This document shows, piece by piece, positions 24,297-33,498 of a DNA stretch of 62,119 nucleotides (the stretch's first letter is position 1; every line of letters starts with the position of its first letter). Source of the stretch: Armatimonadota bacterium (GTDB lineage Bacteria; Armatimonadota; Hebobacteria; CAIYQO01); assembly GCA_020060775.1 (NCBI GenBank), contig JAGUZN010000090.1, forward strand, positions 1 through 62,119, read 5' to 3'. The position numbers and the translations under genes were made by a program. The notes beneath the pieces are model-generated. The model ran no database searches and had not been told where the DNA came from. It worked only from the letters and a program-made list of their open reading frames with translations.

Positions 24297-25163
24297 CTAT
24301 CGTTCGTTCTTGTTAACCAACGGCACCTCCCCGGCGAGCGTGCGCAAGGTTGCGACCACCTGCTCGATGAGCCAGTCGGGTGTGGAGGCGCCGGCAGTGA
24401 TGCCCACTCGTTCAACCCCCTGCATGTCGTCGGCAGCGATTTCGGCAGCGGTTTCGATCAAGCGTGTTGCCGGACAGAGCGCGCGGCAGATCTCCGCAAG
24501 GCGATTGGTATTCGAACTCTCGCGCCCTCCCACCACGTACACCGCATCGACCTGTGATGCCAGGCGGCGAGCGGCATCCTGGCGTTCGCGCGTTGCCGAG
24601 CAGACGGTGTTGTAGACTTGGGGGTGGGGGAAGCGGGCGACTATCGCCTCCACCATGTCGAGGAAGGTATGCTCGTTCACGGTCGTCTGAGCTATGACGG
24701 CAGGGATGGTATCCCTCGGCAAGGCAGCCACCTCTATCGGGTCGGTGATCACGTACGCAGGGTTTTGCGCGTAGCCGAGGATGCCCTGCACCTCGGGATG
24801 GCCCGGATGGCCCACGATCACCAGATTATACCCTTGATCGGTCAGGTTGCGCGCCAGCCGTTGTGACTTCGCCACGAATGGGCAGGTGGCATCGACAATG
24901 GTGATGCCCTCCTGTTGTAAATGTTCAAAGACTTCCGGGCGCGCGCCGTGGGCACGAATGACCACGGTATCCCCGGAAAGCGCCTCGAGCGTCTCCAGTG
25001 CGCGGATGCCGGCATCGCTCAGACGGGCGACCTCCTGTGGGTTGTGTACCAATGGTCCGAGGGTGTAAACGGCCTGACCAGCACGCAGGGCGTCTTCGGC
25101 CAGCGTGATGGCGCGGCGCACGCCAAAGCATAGTCCCAGCACGTCGGCCAGCAGAATATCCAT
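24297..25163 (-). CDS. ispH: IspH, 4-hydroxy-3-methylbut-2-enyl diphosphate reductase
   Basis: The last enzyme of the MEP pathway, giving IPP and DMAPP, works with a 4Fe-4S cluster held by three cysteines. All three are visible: GLCFGV, DATCPF and NTVCSAT. The substrate-binding histidines (PLVHNP, IRAHG), TTVNE and ITAGASTPDW are also intact. Its 288 residues match the family length. The start at 25163 (MDILLADVLGL) is the family-like one; ten more codons upstream are open. It is downstream of the RidA gene with about 30 bp between, so the two are probably co-transcribed. Confidence 0.96.
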   Translation of the reverse strand: MDILLADVLGLCFGVRRAITLAEDALRAGQAVYTLGPLVHNPQEVARLSDAGIRALETLEALSGDTVVIRAHGARPEVFEHLQQEGITIVDATCPFVAKSQRLARNLTDQGYNLVIVGHPGHPEVQGILGYAQNPAYVITDPIEVAALPRDTIPAVIAQTTVNEHTFLDMVEAIVARFPHPQVYNTVCSATRERQDAARRLASQVDAVYVVGGRESSNTNRLAEICRALCPATRLIETAAEIAADDMQGVERVGITAGASTPDWLIEQVVATLRTLAGEVPLVNKNER

Positions 25164-25193
25164 GTTTCGTTTCCGGTGTGCTCGTGTGGCCAT

Positions 25194-25655
25194 TCAACCT
25201 GTCATTTCGGCAATGATTTCAATTTCGATACAGGCATCGAGGGGAAGTGCCGGTACGCCGAGCGCCAGGCGGGCATGGACGCCTGCTTCTCCGAGTACCG
25301 AACCGATGAGTTCAGAGGCCGCATTCAATACCTGTGGCTGTTGGGTGAAATTCGGTGTTGAGCTGACATAGCCGGCCATGCGGACGATGCGGCGCACCTG
25401 ATCGAGGCCCACTGCGGAGTGCAATATCGACAGGGCATTCAATACTGCCTGGCGCGCCGCCGCTTGTCCGACTTCAAGGGTGACTTCCGCCCCGAGCTTA
25501 CCAGTGTACTGGGTCGGAAGTGCGCCATCGATGAGTGGGAGTTGTCCGCTCAAGAACATCAGATTGCCGCTCCGCACCGCGGGGATATACACTCCGATCG
25601 GTCGGGGGGCGGCGGGTAGAGTGAGACCCATTTGCGCCAGACGTTCAATATGCAT
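25194..25655 (-). CDS. RidA family protein (enamine/imine deaminase fold)
   Basis: This 153-residue protein belongs to the YjgF/YER057c/UK114 family, which hydrolyses reactive enamines formed by PLP enzymes. Segments seen are GNLMFLSGQLPL, RQAVLNALSILHSAVGLDQV and the end ALPLDACIEIEIIA. The catalytic arginine of RidA (usually in xCRV) is not evident in the last part, where the text reads ACIEIE, so it is nearer the Rid subfamilies without proven deaminase activity. The start at 25655 has GGAGGAG five bases before it. The upstream neighbour is the CNNM-type gene, which ends 95 bp away. Confidence 0.85.
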   Translation of the reverse strand: MHIERLAQMGLTLPAAPRPIGVYIPAVRSGNLMFLSGQLPLIDGALPTQYTGKLGAEVTLEVGQAAARQAVLNALSILHSAVGLDQVRRIVRMAGYVSSTPNFTQQPQVLNAASELIGSVLGEAGVHARLALGVPALPLDACIEIEIIAEMTG

Positions 25656-25749
25656 GAGAGCTCCTCCTCCTGTTGTTTCGCAAAGGTGATCGCAGTGTGC
25701 AATTCCGTACCGCTCCAGACCCCGCCGTGTTTGGGATTGATCCGGGATT

Positions 25750-27060
25750 TCACTTTCTGTGGGCGCCATCATCGAACACGACTGCTTTCAGCTTGCCGGC
25801 ACGATTATGGACGACTTCGATCACGGTGAACTGTACATCGCCAACCACGGCGTGGTCGCCGACCTGGGGAATACGATCGATCATTTCGGTGATGAGGCCG
25901 CTGATCGTTTCGGCATCCGTGTCAGGAATTTCGATGTCAAAGGCTTCATGGATTTTATCCAGGCTGGTGCGTCCGTCGACGATGGCGGTACCGTCGGGCA
26001 GCGTCTCGACTTCCTGACGTTCCTGATCGTACTCGTCGATGATATCTCCGACAATCTCTTCCAGAAGATCTTCAATGGTCGCCAGCCCCGCCGTGCCGCC
26101 ATACTCATCGACAACGATGGCCAGGTGTACCTGTCGGCTTTGCATTTCTCGCAGCAGGTCATCGCACTTCTTACTTTCCGGGACGAAATACGCCGGTCGC
26201 AGCAGGTCGGTGAGTACGACCGGTTTGCCGGTGGCTTCGGTCGCTTTTAACTGTACCAGTATATCTTTGATGAACAGCATGCCGACGATGTTATCGACAT
26301 TGTCGTCGTAGATGGGGATGCGCGAGTGCCCGGAGGTGAGAAACGTTTCGATGGCCTCTTCTATGCCGACATCTTTCGCTAAGGCCACCAGATCCGTGCG
26401 CGGCACCATAATCTCGCTGACCGCTGTGTCGGCGAATTCAATGACGCCATGAATCATCTCGCGCTCGGAGGTTTCGACTTCGCCGCTTTGTTCTCCGGCA
26501 GTGAGCAGTTGTTTGATGTCTTCTTCGCTGAAGGCGGTCGGGACTGCATGGATGCGTCCCGGCAGAATGCGCAGTGCGGTGAGCAACCGCAACAGCGTAA
26601 AGCCGAGACCGTTCACGATCCACAGTATAGGCGATAAGACATAGTTGATCACGGTGGCGAGGCGCGCGGTGCGCAAGGCGATCGGCTCGGCGTAGTAGAC
26701 GCTGATCGTTTTCGGGGTGATCTCGCTGAAGACGAGCAAGGCGACGAGTACGAGAAGGTTGACCCAGACGATCGCCCCCGGGCCAAGTGTACGGGAGACG
26801 AGTGCGGTGGTGAGGTTGGCGATCAGCAGGATGAAGACGTTGATCATAATCACCAACCCGCCGAGGAGTTCATGGGGATTGTCGGTTAATCGTTCTACCA
26901 GGGGGGCGGTCGGATGCCCTTCTTCGGCAAGCTGACGGATGCGAATCCGGTTGGCGCTGACGAGGGCGGCCTCCATCAAGCTGACGAAGGCCAGTCCGCC
27001 GGCCGCCAGGATGATGGCGATGACTTCGCTCCAGTTTAACAGTTGCTCCAATAGCTCCAT
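25750..27060 (-). CDS. CNNM/TlyC-family membrane protein with CBS domains (first paralogue)
   Basis: The 436-residue protein has three to four membrane helices in the DUF21 (CNNM transmembrane) domain at residues about 1-190 with FVSLMEAALVSANR and FSEITPKTI, a CBS pair at about 205-330 containing IMVPRTDLVAL and [22 protein letters not shown], and a CorC_HlyC C-terminal domain. Members export or sense Mg2+ in several systems; older names as hemolysins are misleading. It lies 21 bp downstream of a second gene of the same build, so these are tandem paralogues in one operon, probably an old duplication or heteromeric pair. Confidence 0.9.
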   Translation of the reverse strand: MELLEQLLNWSEVIAIILAAGGLAFVSLMEAALVSANRIRIRQLAEEGHPTAPLVERLTDNPHELLGGLVIMINVFILLIANLTTALVSRTLGPGAIVWVNLLVLVALLVFSEITPKTISVYYAEPIALRTARLATVINYVLSPILWIVNGLGFTLLRLLTALRILPGRIHAVPTAFSEEDIKQLLTAGEQSGEVETSEREMIHGVIEFADTAVSEIMVPRTDLVALAKDVGIEEAIETFLTSGHSRIPIYDDNVDNIVGMLFIKDILVQLKATEATGKPVVLTDLLRPAYFVPESKKCDDLLREMQSRQVHLAIVVDEYGGTAGLATIEDLLEEIVGDIIDEYDQERQEVETLPDGTAIVDGRTSLDKIHEAFDIEIPDTDAETISGLITEMIDRIPQVGDHAVVGDVQFTVIEVVHNRAGKLKAVVFDDGAHRK

Positions 27061-27081
27061 ATTGATCTTCTCTGCGGGAGA

Positions 27082-28374
27082 TTACTCCGCAGTGTCTTCC
27101 TCGTCTATGGCCGGCGTCGATTCCGGACTCACGATGCGCACCTGTGTGATGCGATGCCCATCCACCTGATCCACGGTAAAGGTGTAGCCATCAATGATCA
27201 CGGCTTCACCCCGTGCGGGCACTTCGCCAAAACGGCTGTAGAGCAGGCCGCCCACGGTATCGTACTCGCCCTCGGGGAACTCGTGGTCGAACACGTCGTG
27301 AAGTTCTGCGAAAGCGAATTTGCCGGAGACGAGGATTGTGCGGTCATCCAGGCGTTCGAATGGGCGTTCGCCGATGTCGTACTCGTCATAGATCTCGCCG
27401 ACGATTTCTTCCAGCAGATCTTCCACGGTGACCAGGCCGGCCGTGCCGCCGTATTCATCCAGCACGATGGCCATGGCCTGCTGCGATTCGCGGAATTCTT
27501 GCAGCAGTTCGGTGACGCGTTTTGTTTCGGGCACGAACGAGGCGGGGCGTATCGCCTCGCTCACAGGCCGGTCGGTATTGCGGTGGAATTGATAAGGGAG
27601 CAGGTCTTTCGCATAGACAATACCGATAATATGGTCCAGATTCCCCTGATATACCGGCATGCGGCTGTAATGCTGCTGGACGATTTCATCAATCGCTTCG
27701 CTCATCGGGGTGGTGTTACTGACGGCGGCAATGTCGATGCGCGGTACCATGACTTCGCGGACGATGGTATCGGAGAAGTCGAAAATGCTGTGGATCAGCT
27801 CCTTTTCTTCTTCTTCCAACACGCCGCGTTCGGTTTCCATATCGACGATGGTGAGCACCTCTTCGCCGGTGACGAGCGGTTTCGTGCGCGGGCGCACGCA
27901 AAAGATGCGCGCCAGTGCAGAAGCGAGGGCGGTAATGGTCGCGACCAGCGGGCGCAGAATCTTCGAGGCCAGGGCAACCCAGGGTGCCGCCCGCACAGCG
28001 ATGAACTCCGGGTTGGCGGCGGCATAGTTGATGGGGGTGATTTCGGCAAAGATCAAGACGAGCAGCAGTAGCCCGAAGAAGGGCACCCATTCGGGGAAAT
28101 GGTGGATCTCGACAAGCCAGTACGTAACCAGCGACTCATTGGTATAGTTCACCGCCGTGATGGCGATGAGAATCGTCGTGAGAAACGATGCCGGCTGTTG
28201 CAGCAGGCGCTGCAGCAGGCGTGCACGCGATGATCCTTCTTCCGCCAATTGGTGCAGGCGGAATCGGTTAATCGAGAGGATGCCGATTTCCGCGGCGGAA
28301 AAGGATGCGGAGAGCAGCAGTAGTGCTGCTACCGCGATTACAAATATCCAGTCATACGGTGCGAATGATGGCAT
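27082..28374 (-). CDS. CNNM/TlyC-family membrane protein with CBS domains (second paralogue)
   Basis: A 430-residue protein of the same order as its neighbour: DUF21 membrane domain with [14 protein letters not shown] and [13 protein letters not shown] pair with [12 protein letters not shown] and [20 protein letters not shown], and a CorC_HlyC domain ending in an acidic tail. Where most members read EITPK the motif is EITPINY, one visible difference from the paralogue. The start at 28374 (MPSFAPYDW) matches the neighbour's N-terminus in length; a longer start at 28449 would lie only a few bases after a TATACT box (minus strand, 28457-28462) that is probably the operon promoter. Confidence 0.9.
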   Translation of the reverse strand: MPSFAPYDWIFVIAVAALLLLSASFSAAEIGILSINRFRLHQLAEEGSSRARLLQRLLQQPASFLTTILIAITAVNYTNESLVTYWLVEIHHFPEWVPFFGLLLLVLIFAEITPINYAAANPEFIAVRAAPWVALASKILRPLVATITALASALARIFCVRPRTKPLVTGEEVLTIVDMETERGVLEEEEKELIHSIFDFSDTIVREVMVPRIDIAAVSNTTPMSEAIDEIVQQHYSRMPVYQGNLDHIIGIVYAKDLLPYQFHRNTDRPVSEAIRPASFVPETKRVTELLQEFRESQQAMAIVLDEYGGTAGLVTVEDLLEEIVGEIYDEYDIGERPFERLDDRTILVSGKFAFAELHDVFDHEFPEGEYDTVGGLLYSRFGEVPARGEAVIIDGYTFTVDQVDGHRITQVRIVSPESTPAIDEEDTAE

Positions 28375-28540
28375 ATCGTCACAAACGGGTGACGGCAGGC
28401 GATGAGGGAGGACACCGGATAACGACGGCGCCAGCTCTGCTCCCGTCATGTCACCTAGTATACACGAGATTGGCCGGATGTGTGCGGCTCGCGGCGTCAG
28501 TCGACGAATTCCCACAAGTTCTCGGCCATGCCGTGCGAGA

Positions 28541-29293
28541 TCACGATGGGAGGTGCAGCGCCTTGAGCAAACTGACAATGTGCGGGAAGGTCAGGAGCAG
28601 TGCCATAAACGCGAGAGCTACAATAGCGCCCCAGAAGACTTCACGCACCGTGTGGATTTTTCCCTCCACGCGACTCTGCGCCACGAGCACGGCGAGGGCC
28701 AGTGCGATGATCGACACCAGCAGGTTTTTACTATAGATCAAAATGGCGCTAAAAAGTAAAAAGGCCACAGCGGAATGCCCGCTCACTGCGCCGCCACGCA
28801 AGATCGACCCGTGGCCTTTACGGATTTTGGCGAGAGCGACGATGATGCTGACCACGCCGAAACCGACAAGCACGAAGAGCAACACCGGGGCAGGCTGGGC
28901 AGTTTGCTGGAAGGAAGCCATATTCTCAAGCATCGCCTTGAAGGGCATCTGGTTGAGGAAGATGGCGCCGCCGACAAGAAGTGCATATATGCTGGCGATG
29001 AGCACGGCCGCCGCTGCCACGTCTTTCGCAATCTTTGCCAAGGGGTGATACGTCTCGGTGACCATATTTACCACGACTTCAACGGCGGTGTTGAACAACT
29101 CTGCCACCAATACGAAGGTGATCGCCGACAACAGGAAGAGGACTTCAAACGTCCCCAGATGCATGACATAGGCAAGCAGGAGGACGAGCATGACCATGAA
29201 GAGCTGGAGTCGTACATGGCGCTGCGTCCACAGGACATGTGATAATCCCTGGAAGGCGTGGTAAAAACTTTCTCCCAGACTTTTATTGCTCAT
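28541..29293 (-). CDS. Fusion of prokaryotic diacylglycerol (undecaprenol) kinase with a PAP2 phosphatase domain
   Basis: The 250-residue membrane protein joins two lipid enzymes. Residues about 1-120 form a DgkA-type kinase with three helices and the signature AELFNTAVEVVVN followed by AKDVAAAAVLI. Residues about 150-250 form a small PAP2 domain with SGHSAVAF and the SRVEGKIHTVREV block that carries the late histidine. In Gram-positive-type bacteria the kinase part acts on undecaprenol rather than diacylglycerol. One chain that could both phosphorylate and dephosphorylate a lipid carrier would set the undecaprenyl-phosphate pool. The start at 29293 overlaps the end of ybeY by 11 bp; the frame is open to 29593, where it shadows ybeY. 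Confidence 0.85.
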   Translation of the reverse strand: MSNKSLGESFYHAFQGLSHVLWTQRHVRLQLFMVMLVLLLAYVMHLGTFEVLFLLSAITFVLVAELFNTAVEVVVNMVTETYHPLAKIAKDVAAAAVLIASIYALLVGGAIFLNQMPFKAMLENMASFQQTAQPAPVLLFVLVGFGVVSIIVALAKIRKGHGSILRGGAVSGHSAVAFLLFSAILIYSKNLLVSIIALALAVLVAQSRVEGKIHTVREVFWGAIVALAFMALLLTFPHIVSLLKALHLPS

Positions 29294-29780
29294 CGGACTC
29301 TTGGAGTGATGGTGCGTCGGGGTCGTCGCCGGCTGCGCGCTGCTGGATTCGTTCCCAGATCGCTGCGCCCTTTCGGACCATTTCCGCATAACCTTCGGTA
29401 GTGGCATCATCGTATCCCAACAAGTGTAGTACGCCGTGAATTGCGAGCTGATCGACTTCGTTATCCAGACTATGTCCCGCCTTTTCCGCCTGGCGCGCGG
29501 CGGTATCGAGTGAGATGACGACATCACCCAGCAAGCGCGGGCCCCGGCCCCCGCGCACCCCGGGGATGCGTTCTTGCGGAAAGGACAACACATCCGTAGC
29601 GTTGTCTTTACCCCGATACTGCGAATTCAATTCCTGCATGATCGCGTCGTCGACCAGTGCGATACTGACTTCGACAGCGCGGGGCGAGACGCCTTCAAAC
29701 CGTAAAGATTCTTCAACGGCCCGCCGCAAGGACCTTTGACGGATTCGCCGCGGATGTTGTATCTGGATTAAGGTTGGCAC
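29283..29780 (-). CDS. ybeY: YbeY, rRNA maturation factor / endoribonuclease
   Basis: YbeY (UPF0054) trims 16S rRNA 3' ends and aids 70S quality control with a zinc ion. The 165-residue product has DNATDVLSFP, LGDVVIS and the metal motif HGVLHLLGYDD. The canonical motif is H-x3-H-x5-H; here the third position is Asp instead of His, which could still bind metal. The C-terminal 30 residues are an acidic extension. The start is taken as the GTG at 29780, giving the family-like opening; it lies inside the end of the upstream 7TM-HD gene (68 bp overlap). The gene order phosphohydrolase-ybeY-kinase is classic for Gram-positive-like genomes. Confidence 0.93.
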   Translation of the reverse strand: MPTLIQIQHPRRIRQRSLRRAVEESLRFEGVSPRAVEVSIALVDDAIMQELNSQYRGKDNATDVLSFPQERIPGVRGGRGPRLLGDVVISLDTAARQAEKAGHSLDNEVDQLAIHGVLHLLGYDDATTEGYAEMVRKGAAIWERIQQRAAGDDPDAPSLQESDEQ

Positions 29781-31908
29781 GAGGACGTGTCCCTTCTCCT
29801 CCTTTGATATCAGGATACTCAATGCGGGTGTAACTATACAACCCGGCGAGCATCCGGATAAAGACCTCACTGATGCGCCGGAGGTCGCGCAACGTCAGGT
29901 CGCAATCTTCCAACTGCCCGTCGGAGAGCCGACTGTTAATAATTTCGTTGACCATATGCTCGATGCGGTTGGGCGTCGGTTCTTTAATGGCTTTAACCGA
30001 GGCTTGCACCGAATCGGCAAGCATAATGATGGCTGCCTCTTTACTGCTCGGCTTGGGCCCAGGGTAACGGAACTCGTGTTCGAGGGCGGGGCTGGCGCCG
30101 CCATTGTCATTCATGGCCCGATGGTAGAAGTAGGCGGCCAGCGTGGTGCCGTGATGTTCGCGGATGAACTGGCCGATCTCTTCCGGCAGTTGTTGTTGAC
30201 GGGCGATTTCGTAGCCGTCGCGCACATGGCTGGCAAGAATCAAGTAGGACAGCTTAGGCGAGAGGCGTTGGTGAATGTTGTCGAGTCCGAGCGGCGCCTG
30301 ATTTTCGACAAAGAATCCCGGGCGTTTCAACTTGCCGATATCGTGATAGAGCGCGCCCACGCGCGCGAGCAGGGCATCGGCGCCGATGGCATCAGCCGCA
30401 GCTTCGGCCATATTGGACACCATCACGCTGGAATGGTAGGTGCCGGGGGCTTCCTCCATCAACCGTCGCAGTAACGGCTCATTGGTATTCGAGAGTTCCA
30501 TCAGTCGATAGTGCGTGGTGATGCCAAAGGGGCGCGCCAGCATGTAGATCGCGCCGACGGCGATGAACACCGCGCCGGTGCCGCCCGCGGTGGCCCAGAG
30601 TCCGAGCGTGCCGAGTTGGGTCCAAATGGTCGAGAGTTTCCAACCGGGCCCCAGCGTTTCCAGGCTGGCCAGTAACACCAGATCGATGGCGACGAGCGAT
30701 AGGACGGCGGGGATGGCGCGGCGGGCCGGCCAGATGGCGGATATGGCCATGACGCCGGCAAGCGAACTGCCCAAGGTCAACAACACGACGGCGAACTGGC
30801 GGTCGGCGGTGAGACCGGCCATTGCGCTAGTGAGCATGATGGAGACGATGGCGACCGGCGTGCCAAGCAGTCCGGCAATTGCCATATTTGCTGCGGGAAT
30901 CACCATCATCGCAACCAGCAATTCGTGACCTTCCCCCAGTGTCATGTTCGCCCAGAGCACGGGCACGATGAGCAACGCGAGCAAAGTGAGTTTGCGGCGA
31001 TTGGCGTAGACGGCGGGACAATAGTTTCGCAGGTAAATTCCCAGGGCGATGAATGCGAAGAGCACCAATGCGGAGAGGGGGATGATATACGCCAGCGGCA
31101 TGGGCACGAGCAACCGGGCATCCGTCAAGCGTTTCAACGCGGCCGCGGTGACCGGATCTCCTTTGCGGACCACGACTTCACCGGGTTGCACCAGGCGCAT
31201 ACTGGGCGGAACCGACTCGCGCGCTTTTGCGCGCAACGCGGCGGTTTTCGCCTGATCGATGACCCAATTGGGCTTGAGCGCGGCCCGCAGGAAGGGGGCC
31301 AACACGCGTGCATGCTCGGGGGTGTCCACGCGCATTGCTGCCAGCGCATCGTCGATCCAGAGGGCCGCCTGGCCTTCCGAGCGCTCCTGCTCGATGCGGC
31401 GGTTCATAATATTACCAATGATCTCTTGGGCGCGCGCATGCAGCGCTGTCTGCGTGTCCTGATCAAGTTTTCGTGCGGCATCGAACGCTTCACGCGGTAA
31501 GTTGACGCGTTCGAGCATCTCCCGGTCGGCCTCCACGATGGTCGGCGCCTGGAGCAGGACGAATAGGTCATCGAGGGTAGCCAGGGCACTGGTTTTCGCC
31601 TGTGGATCAAACGAATAAACCGGTTCAACCTGTTTTGCGGCTTCGGCACGCCGTCGGGCGGTGGCTTCCGGTTCTTCCCATTGAATGGCCTGCCGTGCGA
31701 TGATGTCGCGTGGAGCGGGGCGTCCTGCACGGAACTGCGCCAGGCTGGAGCCAACCTGGTAGTAGTCGAGGTGTACGGCGATGAGCACGATCAATGCCGC
31801 GCTTGTGCCGAATAGCAGCAGCAGGTTGTAGATAGACGACCACTGGAGGCGGGCCACCAGGCGATGCCATGGCGGCGACCAGCGCAGTGCTCGGAGAGCC
31901 GACTTCAT
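29713..31908 (-). CDS. 7TM-HD family phosphohydrolase (PgpH-like)
   Basis: The 731-residue protein has one N-terminal helix, an extracytoplasmic 7TMR-HDED sensor region (about residues 60-265), seven membrane helices (about 270-465) and a cytoplasmic HD domain with HSSVMVSNMAEAAA, LYHDIGKLKRPGFF and REHHGTTL. In Listeria PgpH breaks down cyclic-di-AMP; this role is inferred here, and no cyclase gene is in the window. Its start overlaps the phoH stop (ATGA), and its end overlaps ybeY, so the four genes phoH, this gene, ybeY and the kinase fusion form one tightly packed operon. Confidence 0.92.
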   Translation of the reverse strand: MKSALRALRWSPPWHRLVARLQWSSIYNLLLLFGTSAALIVLIAVHLDYYQVGSSLAQFRAGRPAPRDIIARQAIQWEEPEATARRRAEAAKQVEPVYSFDPQAKTSALATLDDLFVLLQAPTIVEADREMLERVNLPREAFDAARKLDQDTQTALHARAQEIIGNIMNRRIEQERSEGQAALWIDDALAAMRVDTPEHARVLAPFLRAALKPNWVIDQAKTAALRAKARESVPPSMRLVQPGEVVVRKGDPVTAAALKRLTDARLLVPMPLAYIIPLSALVLFAFIALGIYLRNYCPAVYANRRKLTLLALLIVPVLWANMTLGEGHELLVAMMVIPAANMAIAGLLGTPVAIVSIMLTSAMAGLTADRQFAVVLLTLGSSLAGVMAISAIWPARRAIPAVLSLVAIDLVLLASLETLGPGWKLSTIWTQLGTLGLWATAGGTGAVFIAVGAIYMLARPFGITTHYRLMELSNTNEPLLRRLMEEAPGTYHSSVMVSNMAEAAADAIGADALLARVGALYHDIGKLKRPGFFVENQAPLGLDNIHQRLSPKLSYLILASHVRDGYEIARQQQLPEEIGQFIREHHGTTLAAYFYHRAMNDNGGASPALEHEFRYPGPKPSSKEAAIIMLADSVQASVKAIKEPTPNRIEHMVNEIINSRLSDGQLEDCDLTLRDLRRISEVFIRMLAGLYSYTRIEYPDIKGGEGTRPRANLNPDTTSAANPSKVLAAGR

Positions 31909-32927
31909 GGGGCAGACCCCCGGTGTCCTTGCTGATAGCCGTCATAGGCCTGCACGATTCGCTGCACGAGCGGATGGCGCACGACATCCGTGTCGTCAAA
32001 GCGGACGAAGCTCAAGCCGTTCACCGCGTGGAGAATCGCTTGTACTTCCACCAGGCCGGAACGTTGACCGGTGGGCAAATCAATCTGGGTGATATCGCCG
32101 GTGACCACGGCACGCGAGCCAAAGCCCAGGCGCGTGAGGAACATCTTCATCTGTTCGGGTGAAGTATTCTGTGCCTCGTCCATAATGATGAAGGCATCAT
32201 TCAGCGTGCGCCCGCGCATGAAGGCCAGTGGGGCGACCTCGATGACTTTTTTTTCCAGGAGGCGCTCGACCTTCTCGAGATCCATCATATCATAGAGTGC
32301 GTCGTAGAGCGGGCGCAGGAACGGATTAATCTTCTCCTGCAAATCGCCGGGCAAGAAGCCAAGCCGTTCTCCAGCTTCTACGGCCGGACGGGTCAGCACG
32401 ATGCGCTGCACGAGCTTCGAGTTCAAGGCAGCGATCGCCATGGCGACCGCCAGGTAGGTCTTGCCGGTGCCGGCGGGACCGATGGCAAAGACCAAATCAT
32501 CCGTCTGCATGGCCTCAAGAAAGGCGCGTTGATGGGCGGATTTCGGTTTAATCTGTTTGCCGCGATGCGTGGTCAGCACCACTTCGGAGAAGACGGCATT
32601 GGCGGGTTCGGCACGTTCCTGATGCACGGCAGAGGCCGCGTAGCGTACTTCATCGATCGTCGGGATGTGACCGCGGCGCACCATGCGTTGTAATTCTTCC
32701 ACGAGTTGTAGCACTTGTGGAGCGCGTTGCGGCTGTGCGGTAATCGCCAGTGTCGTTCCTCGCAACACCAGGATGGCATCGAACTGGCGCTCAATCACAC
32801 GCAAGTGGGCGTCACGGGGGCCCAGGACGGCGATCGCTTCATCGTAGTCGGTGAATGGCACCGTGAGCGTGGTCGCGTTTTCGACCTCAACTCCGGGTTG
32901 GATCGGCGAGATATGCACGTTGGACAA
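31905..32927 (-). CDS. phoH: PhoH-like P-loop ATPase
   Basis: The 340-residue cytoplasmic ATPase shows an N-terminal KH-like segment, then the PhoH core with Walker A GPAGTGKTY, LTRPAVEAGERLGFLPGDL, the Walker B region FIIMDEAQNTSPEQM and VVTGDITQIDLP. PhoH proteins are linked to RNA metabolism and are typically found upstream of ybeY, as here. The start at 32927 is the first in-frame ATG with a family-like N-terminus. Transcription probably begins from a TATAAT on the minus strand at 32999-33004. The stop overlaps the next gene by four bases. Confidence 0.94.
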   Translation of the reverse strand: MSNVHISPIQPGVEVENATTLTVPFTDYDEAIAVLGPRDAHLRVIERQFDAILVLRGTTLAITAQPQRAPQVLQLVEELQRMVRRGHIPTIDEVRYAASAVHQERAEPANAVFSEVVLTTHRGKQIKPKSAHQRAFLEAMQTDDLVFAIGPAGTGKTYLAVAMAIAALNSKLVQRIVLTRPAVEAGERLGFLPGDLQEKINPFLRPLYDALYDMMDLEKVERLLEKKVIEVAPLAFMRGRTLNDAFIIMDEAQNTSPEQMKMFLTRLGFGSRAVVTGDITQIDLPTGQRSGLVEVQAILHAVNGLSFVRFDDTDVVRHPLVQRIVQAYDGYQQGHRGSAP

Positions 32928-32998
32928 GTAGTTCGTTTTCCTCCATTACTGGACACGATCGGTTCGCGGAGCGTAGAGCCCGCTGCCGGTCTGTCCTT

Positions 32999-33004
32999 AT
33001 TATA
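32999..33004 (-). promoter_or_regulatory. -10 box of the phoH operon
   Basis: TATAAT reads on the minus strand about 70 bases before the phoH ATG. No good -35 box stands upstream at 16-18 bases. Confidence 0.45.
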
Positions 33005-33060
33005 CCGCAAATTTTCATTCTCGCGGGTAGTGAGACCCAGGGCAGGCGGGTCCGATAACG

Positions 33061-33089
33061 CGATCACGCCGGGAGGCCCGGCGTGATCG
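33061..33089 (-). terminator. Strong hairpin after rpsU
   Basis: CGATCACGCCGGG pairs perfectly with CCCGGCGTGATCG around a three-base loop, 38 bases after the rpsU stop. There is no U-tract on either strand. It could end rpsU transcription with a factor, or protect the 3' end of the message. Confidence 0.6.
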
Positions 33090-33126
33090 GTGAGATAGTG
33101 ACACGCAAGAGGCGTGTCCTGATGCG

Positions 33127-33312
33127 TTACTCATCTTTCGTGCGTTTGCGGCGGGCGCTGGCGGCTGCCAGGCGGCGGCGGCGTTCGCTCGGTTTTTCAT
33201 ACCGCTCGTGGCGGCGGGCTTCTTCCAGCGTCCCGGCGTTCTGCAACTGGCGTTTCAGTCGCCGAATGGCGCTATCGAGGGACTCGCCCTCGCGGACTTC
33301 TACCACAACCAT
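33127..33312 (-). CDS. rpsU: Ribosomal protein S21
   Basis: S21 is a small basic protein of the 30S platform that helps pair the mRNA with the 3' end of 16S rRNA. The 61-residue product has the standard S21 text: EGESLDSAIRRLKRQ, then RRHERYEKPSERRRR and a Lys/Arg-rich end. The start at 33312 lies in the palindrome CAACCATGGTTG (33306-33317), and AAGGAG (33327-33332) stands 14 bases away with a small hairpin GTTGA/TCAAC between them, an unusual arrangement that may allow feedback control. It lies about 200 bp upstream of phoH. Confidence 0.95.
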   Translation of the reverse strand: MVVVEVREGESLDSAIRRLKRQLQNAGTLEEARRHERYEKPSERRRRLAAASARRKRTKDE

Positions 33313-33498
33313 GGTTGAAAGCTCAACTCCTTCCCTCTACGCTCGGCCTCCACAGGCGGTGACGACCGAAACGCCTGGTCGACGAAATTATAGGCCTGGG
33401 CGGGTGGAATGTCAATGCGGCCTCTTCAGAGTATCTGCATTACGCTGCCGCGTTATACCACATGGCCCTCCAGGCGGTGCCAGATGCACTGTGTGCTG

